A DNA stretch of 64,000 nt from NCBI GenBank assembly GCA_001874335.1, contig MPDE01000001.1, forward strand, positions 372,001 through 436,000. The letters run 5' to 3'. Source of the stretch: Bacteroidetes bacterium MedPE-SWsnd-G2 (lineage in GTDB: Bacteria > Bacteroidota > Bacteroidia > Flavobacteriales > Flavobacteriaceae). Below, in pieces: positions 63,147 through 64,000 of the stretch; the first letter of the stretch is position 1, and each line of letters starts with the position of its first letter. Below the pieces are notes generated by a model that did no database searches, was not told the origin of the DNA, and worked only from the letters and a program-made list of their open reading frames with translations. A program made the translations under genes and the position numbers.

Positions 63147-64000
63147 ATGACACTAATTCTTCCACCTTTGCTATAACAGAATCAGTAGTTATACTCTCCA
63201 TACAGGCTTCATAACCTTCTGGGTACTTATTACCATAAATAGAAGTTGGAATTAAAGGGTATTTCTCGCGGTCAGCTAAAAGTGCATTAGTTTGGTTTTG
63301 ATTAAATGGATAAAATCCAGCACAAGGATGAGTTACACCCCAAAGGGTAATTACCTTCACCCCCATCATTGCTGCCATATGTGCATTACCAGAATCCATT
63401 GCAACCATAACCTTTAAATGGGAAATTAAAGCCAACTCCTCTTTCAAAGAATATTTTCCAACCAAATTGTGCACAGAATCATATTTATCATCTAATTCTT
63501 GTAAAACCTTAGCTTCAGCTTTACCTCCGCCAAACAATAAAACCGAATATGTTTTAGACAAGGCAGCTATTACTTCCTTCATTTGCTCTAAGGGATACAT
63601 TTTTGAAGGGTATTGGGCAAAAGGCGCTATTCCTATAACCGAAGTTTTTACATCGCTTAAAACCGAGCTTAAACCGTCTTTTATGGCTAACGGTTTGGGC
63701 GCTTTAAATTCTTTTAAATCTAATTTAAACCCTAAGGCATTGAAAACATCGGCATAACGTTGATGCGTAGATTTTAATGGAATAAGGCTTTTAGTTTTTA
63801 TTAATCGCTTCTTTTCTTCTCGTCCTTTATCAATTTGCTGACAAGGGATTCTTCGTAAAAAGAACTTCAAGATATTTGATCTCAAGACATTGTGTAAGTC
63901 GGCTATGGCATCAATCTTCAATGCTCTAATTTCCTTTGCCAATTTATAAAGACCAATTACGCCTTTATGCTCATCCTTTACCTTAGCAGAAACAACATTT
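63145..64000 (-). CDS. Family 9 glycosyltransferase (heptosyltransferase-like), C-terminal part (cut by window edge)
   Basis: The frame is open to the right edge, so the protein starts outside; about 284 C-terminal residues are visible. ADLHNVLRSNIL, IGIAPFAQYPSKMYP, SVLLFGGGKAEAKVL and VMVAMDSGNAHMAAMMGVKVITLWG are typical of the GT9 fold that adds heptose or another sugar in lipopolysaccharide core synthesis. The last motif is the nucleotide-sugar site. It is followed at once by a terminator. Confidence 0.92.
   Translation of the reverse strand, partial: NVVSAKVKDEHKGVIGLYKLAKEIRALKIDAIADLHNVLRSNILKFFLRRIPCQQIDKGREEKKRLIKTKSLIPLKSTHQRYADVFNALGFKLDLKEFKAPKPLAIKDGLSSVLSDVKTSVIGIAPFAQYPSKMYPLEQMKEVIAALSKTYSVLLFGGGKAEAKVLQELDDKYDSVHNLVGKYSLKEELALISHLKVMVAMDSGNAHMAAMMGVKVITLWGVTHPCAGFYPFNQNQTNALLADREKYPLIPTSIYGNKYPEGYEACMESITTDSVIAKVEELVS

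Noticed and set aside
1-64000. Search for insertion sequences, prophage, integrases, tRNA or rRNA genes, toxin-antitoxin pairs and CRISPR-Cas genes
   Set aside because: None of their characteristic proteins, repeats or cloverleaf patterns was found; gene content is chromosomal housekeeping throughout.

Overview
The window looks like an ordinary chromosomal stretch from a marine-type member of the Flavobacteriaceae (Bacteroidota). This rests on low GC; Bacteroidota promoter elements (TTTG, about 19 bases, TAnnTTTG); a type IX secretion (T9SS) cargo with a C-terminal sorting domain; the gliding/T9SS lipoproteins GldH and PorW/SprE; an ATP synthase a subunit with a signal peptide and periplasmic extension; and an ATP synthase locus lacking beta and epsilon genes. 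I see no rRNA, tRNA, CRISPR array, insertion sequence or prophage. The genus cannot be fixed from sequence alone.

Layout. Positions 1-8805, all minus: AraC-type regulator, ferrochelatase (hemH), MATE exporter, secreted BNR-repeat protein, the HemJ-type protoporphyrinogen oxidase, an NtrY-like histidine kinase and a truncated enoyl-CoA hydratase. Positions 9007-18569, plus: hemA, a hemC-hemD fusion, hemE, an EI24-type membrane protein, a GNAT acetyltransferase, hemF, hemB, then ogt, a serine hydrolase and a DEDDy exonuclease. Together the window encodes every step from glutamyl-tRNA to protoheme except HemL. Position 18622-23808, minus: a 1728-residue T9SS cargo with BNR and fibronectin III repeats. 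24053-25750: a fused DppD-DppF-like ATPase without permeases. 26116-34285, minus: scoAB; pbp1A-gldH-PSP1 (RicT-like); and ferredoxin, U32 protein and TrhO, which looks like a tRNA uridine-34 hydroxylation cluster.

34669-38206, plus: recA, a lipoprotein, and an ECF sigma factor paired with a protein that joins an anti-sigma-like N-terminus, one inner-membrane helix, a long disordered linker and an outer-membrane beta-barrel. 38281-42776: plsC-like, trpS, dprA, an HU-CCDC81/SPOR protein and an acyl-CoA thioesterase. 42777-49590, minus: EnvC-like activator, DUF4292 lipoprotein, TPR protein, sugar nucleotidyltransferase, dut, flippase and a lipoprotein. 49706-58374, minus: atpG-A-H-F-E-B with their own promoter, then two small membrane proteins, a bactofilin and PorW/SprE. 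58481-61813, minus: a two-gene ABC exporter, a membrane protein and a PadR regulator. The end holds a ferredoxin reductase, a candidate small RNA and a truncated family 9 glycosyltransferase.

The least ordinary signals are: an sRNA-sized unit (perfect promoter plus terminator) at 63033-63146; the side-by-side TrhP-like/ferredoxin/TrhO operon; the trans-envelope anti-sigma candidate; a 30-codon orphan reading frame ending in a strong terminator between divergent trhO and recA; tandem dyad repeats that each end in a -7 element (25844-25926); and a dyad overlapping the apparently leaderless padR promoter. All functional calls come from reading motifs; no database search was possible.
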